This document shows positions 63,001 to 64,000 of a DNA stretch of 64,000 nucleotides, one piece after another (the stretch's first letter is position 1; every line of letters starts with the position of its first letter). The notes under the pieces are model-generated. The model made no database searches and was not told where the DNA came from. It saw only the letters and a program-made list of their open reading frames with translations. The DNA lies in contig JANUWI010000007.1 in assembly GCA_025504975.1 (NCBI GenBank), forward strand, positions 124,001 to 188,000, read 5' to 3'. The position numbers and the translations under genes are program-made. Source of the DNA: Plenodomus lindquistii. Its lineage: Eukaryota; Ascomycota; Dothideomycetes; Pleosporales; Leptosphaeriaceae.

Positions 63001-63790
63001 GATGCGCTTGCCCGATCGTGAGTCCCAAACGCGCACAATGCTCTCTGGCCCCCCGCTTGCGATGATGTTGGGTGTGACGGCCAGCGCGTAGACGGAGCCC
63101 TTGGCCGTGTTCTCGTCCTCGCCCACGGCAATCTCCAGCTTCTTGCCAGCACCGTTCAGATCCCACAGGCTAATCTTGCGGTCGAGTCCTCCTGACGCTA
63201 CCCAATTCTCGTTCCCACGCGGCGACGCCACGCGCTTGACATAGTCGGTGTGGAGGCCAATGGTCTGCGGCGGCAGGGCGTCTGTGGCCGCGGGCCGCCA
63301 TACTTTGACGGTGATGTCGGACGAGGCGGAGACGAGGGCCTGGCTGTTCTGGGCGAGGACGATGTCGTTGATCCAGTGGGTGTGCGCCTGGACCTGCTGG
63401 CGGAACTTGGTGGGCGGAGGCTTGAAGTCGGCGGCATTCGAGTCGGCAAAGGGGTCGCGTTCGTCGGCGTCGTGCTTGCTCAGGTCGAGCTGCAGGTCCC
63501 ATGCGCAGATTACGCCGTCTCGTCCCCCGGAGTAGCTGGCCGTGGGTCAGCGCATGTGGGCAGCCTGGGGACATGTTCATGGTGAAACAGGGCATGTGCT
63601 CACAGAATCGCGTTGGCCGGGTCGACAGCCAAGCCGTTGACTCCCAGCCTATGTCCCCCAGCCGAGTTGGCGAGTGGCAATACTGCAAGGCAATTGTCAG
63701 TCGCGCATCGTCGCCGTGCTGCACGCGCCTCCCGGGCCCGTGGATGGCCGACGTACCGTACGAGATACGCTTTCGCGCGTTGCGTCCCAT
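60072..63790 (-). CDS. bun107: WDR48/Bun107-like WD40 cofactor of ubiquitin-specific proteases
   Basis: Seven exons: 63790..63757, 63682..63604, 63535..62224, 62168..61958, 61908..60941, 60838..60539 and 60374..60072, all in phase, encoding 1068 residues. It begins MGRNARKRISY, followed by the propeller: YSGGRDGVICAWD, ALVSASSDITVKVW, VASGGLDRKISLWD, ILTGSSDQTVKVW and VLTLDTAGEVMLWDLL. The region after the propeller (HMEDVLPEIN, DFREDHRINLGKWILRYLF) and the C-terminal ubiquitin-like/SUMO-like end (LWCNGQLIAPTMTLASIRAH) match the WDR48/UAF1 family with its DUF3337 tail. In fission yeast, Bun107 activates Ubp9. The intron at 60940-60839 is 102 bp and stop-free in frame. The centre (about 520-720) is a disordered, Asn/Gly-rich insert. 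Confidence 0.92.
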
Positions 63791-64000
63791 GGCGCCTCAA
63801 TTAGCACCCGGCGGACATGTGCGCGGGCAGGGCGAGTATGAAGTGGGTTCGGATGGAACGAGACGCAAGAAGTAAGTACAGTAGCAGTAGCAGTAGCAGT
63901 TGCCGTAGCAGTTGCTGCAAGCTTCACGCAAACTACCAAGAGACGGCTCAGGGCTGGCTGGGGCCTCGTCGCTGGGTCCCTGCTGCCTCTAACCCGCGCT
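63791..64000. other. Upstream region of the WDR48-like gene with a CAGTAG repeat
   Basis: 210 bp to the window edge. Three CAGTAG units and a partial fourth lie at 63879-63900, 90-110 bp upstream of the ATG. No other feature is visible before the window ends. Confidence 0.6.

Noticed and set aside
1..64000. Transposons, secondary-metabolite cluster, CRISPR, rRNA genes, integrated virus
   Set aside because: Looked for reverse transcriptase, transposase, PKS/NRPS, terpene synthase and P450-type segments and for array-like repeats; none was seen.

Overview
The window is nuclear DNA of a filamentous ascomycete, most likely a dothideomycete (Pleosporales-like). The grounds are short GT..AG introns (about 47-75 bp, a few of 100-230 bp) with CTAAC/CTGAC-type branch sites, no operons, and fungal-specific families: AA11 lytic polysaccharide monooxygenase, hevein-type chitin-binding repeats, Zn2Cys6 regulator, Mch1 transporter, Bun107/WDR48, Swt21, Agp2-type permease, and the histidine-rich filamentous-fungal 'allergen' family. 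The order-level call is inference. No transposon, RIP-like AT-rich block, secondary-metabolite cluster, rRNA or CRISPR was seen.

Layout. 0-5 kb: 3' end of an unknown gene, a GNAT acetyltransferase, a DUF423 membrane protein divergent from Elongin C, and a doubtful small membrane ORF. 5-11 kb: a secreted triple chitin-binding protein, a DUF3336/patatin-like protein whose active site looks broken, and a cyclic phosphodiesterase. 11-16 kb: a histidine-rich allergen/LEA-like protein with EF-hand-like repeats, divergent from an unknown gene that carries the same 44-residue domain. 17-24 kb: amino-acid permease, a disordered unknown protein, and an HRI-type eIF2-alpha kinase. 24-35 kb: Mch1 transporter divergent from exosome subunit Rrp42 across a G-rich repeat, then an F-box protein, a C2H2 zinc-finger protein and a seven-exon nucleoside hydrolase. 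35-45 kb: Erv29/Surf4 cargo receptor, two fungal unknowns, and an Snf5/Sfh1 remodeller subunit. 46-54 kb: AA11 LPMO, an intron-containing tRNA-Ile(AAU), and a Zn2Cys6 regulator with a 3.6 kb gene-free upstream region. 56-64 kb: mitochondrial S-adenosylmethionine carrier divergent from a Swt21/WRAP53-like WD40 protein, and a WDR48/Bun107 deubiquitinase cofactor.

Most genes are dispersed housekeeping functions and do not form a pathway. Two themes recur: chitin (the hevein-repeat protein and the AA11 LPMO, about 40 kb apart) and divergent pairs with shared upstream regions. The least expected items are the divergent pair sharing a domain, the patatin-like protein with substituted active-site motifs, a dense cluster of an ACAATAGCAA-type motif at 41.5-42.7 kb, and an unknown protein with a duplicated 16-residue motif. 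All exon boundaries below were inferred by eye from splice signals, reading-frame continuity and family resemblance.
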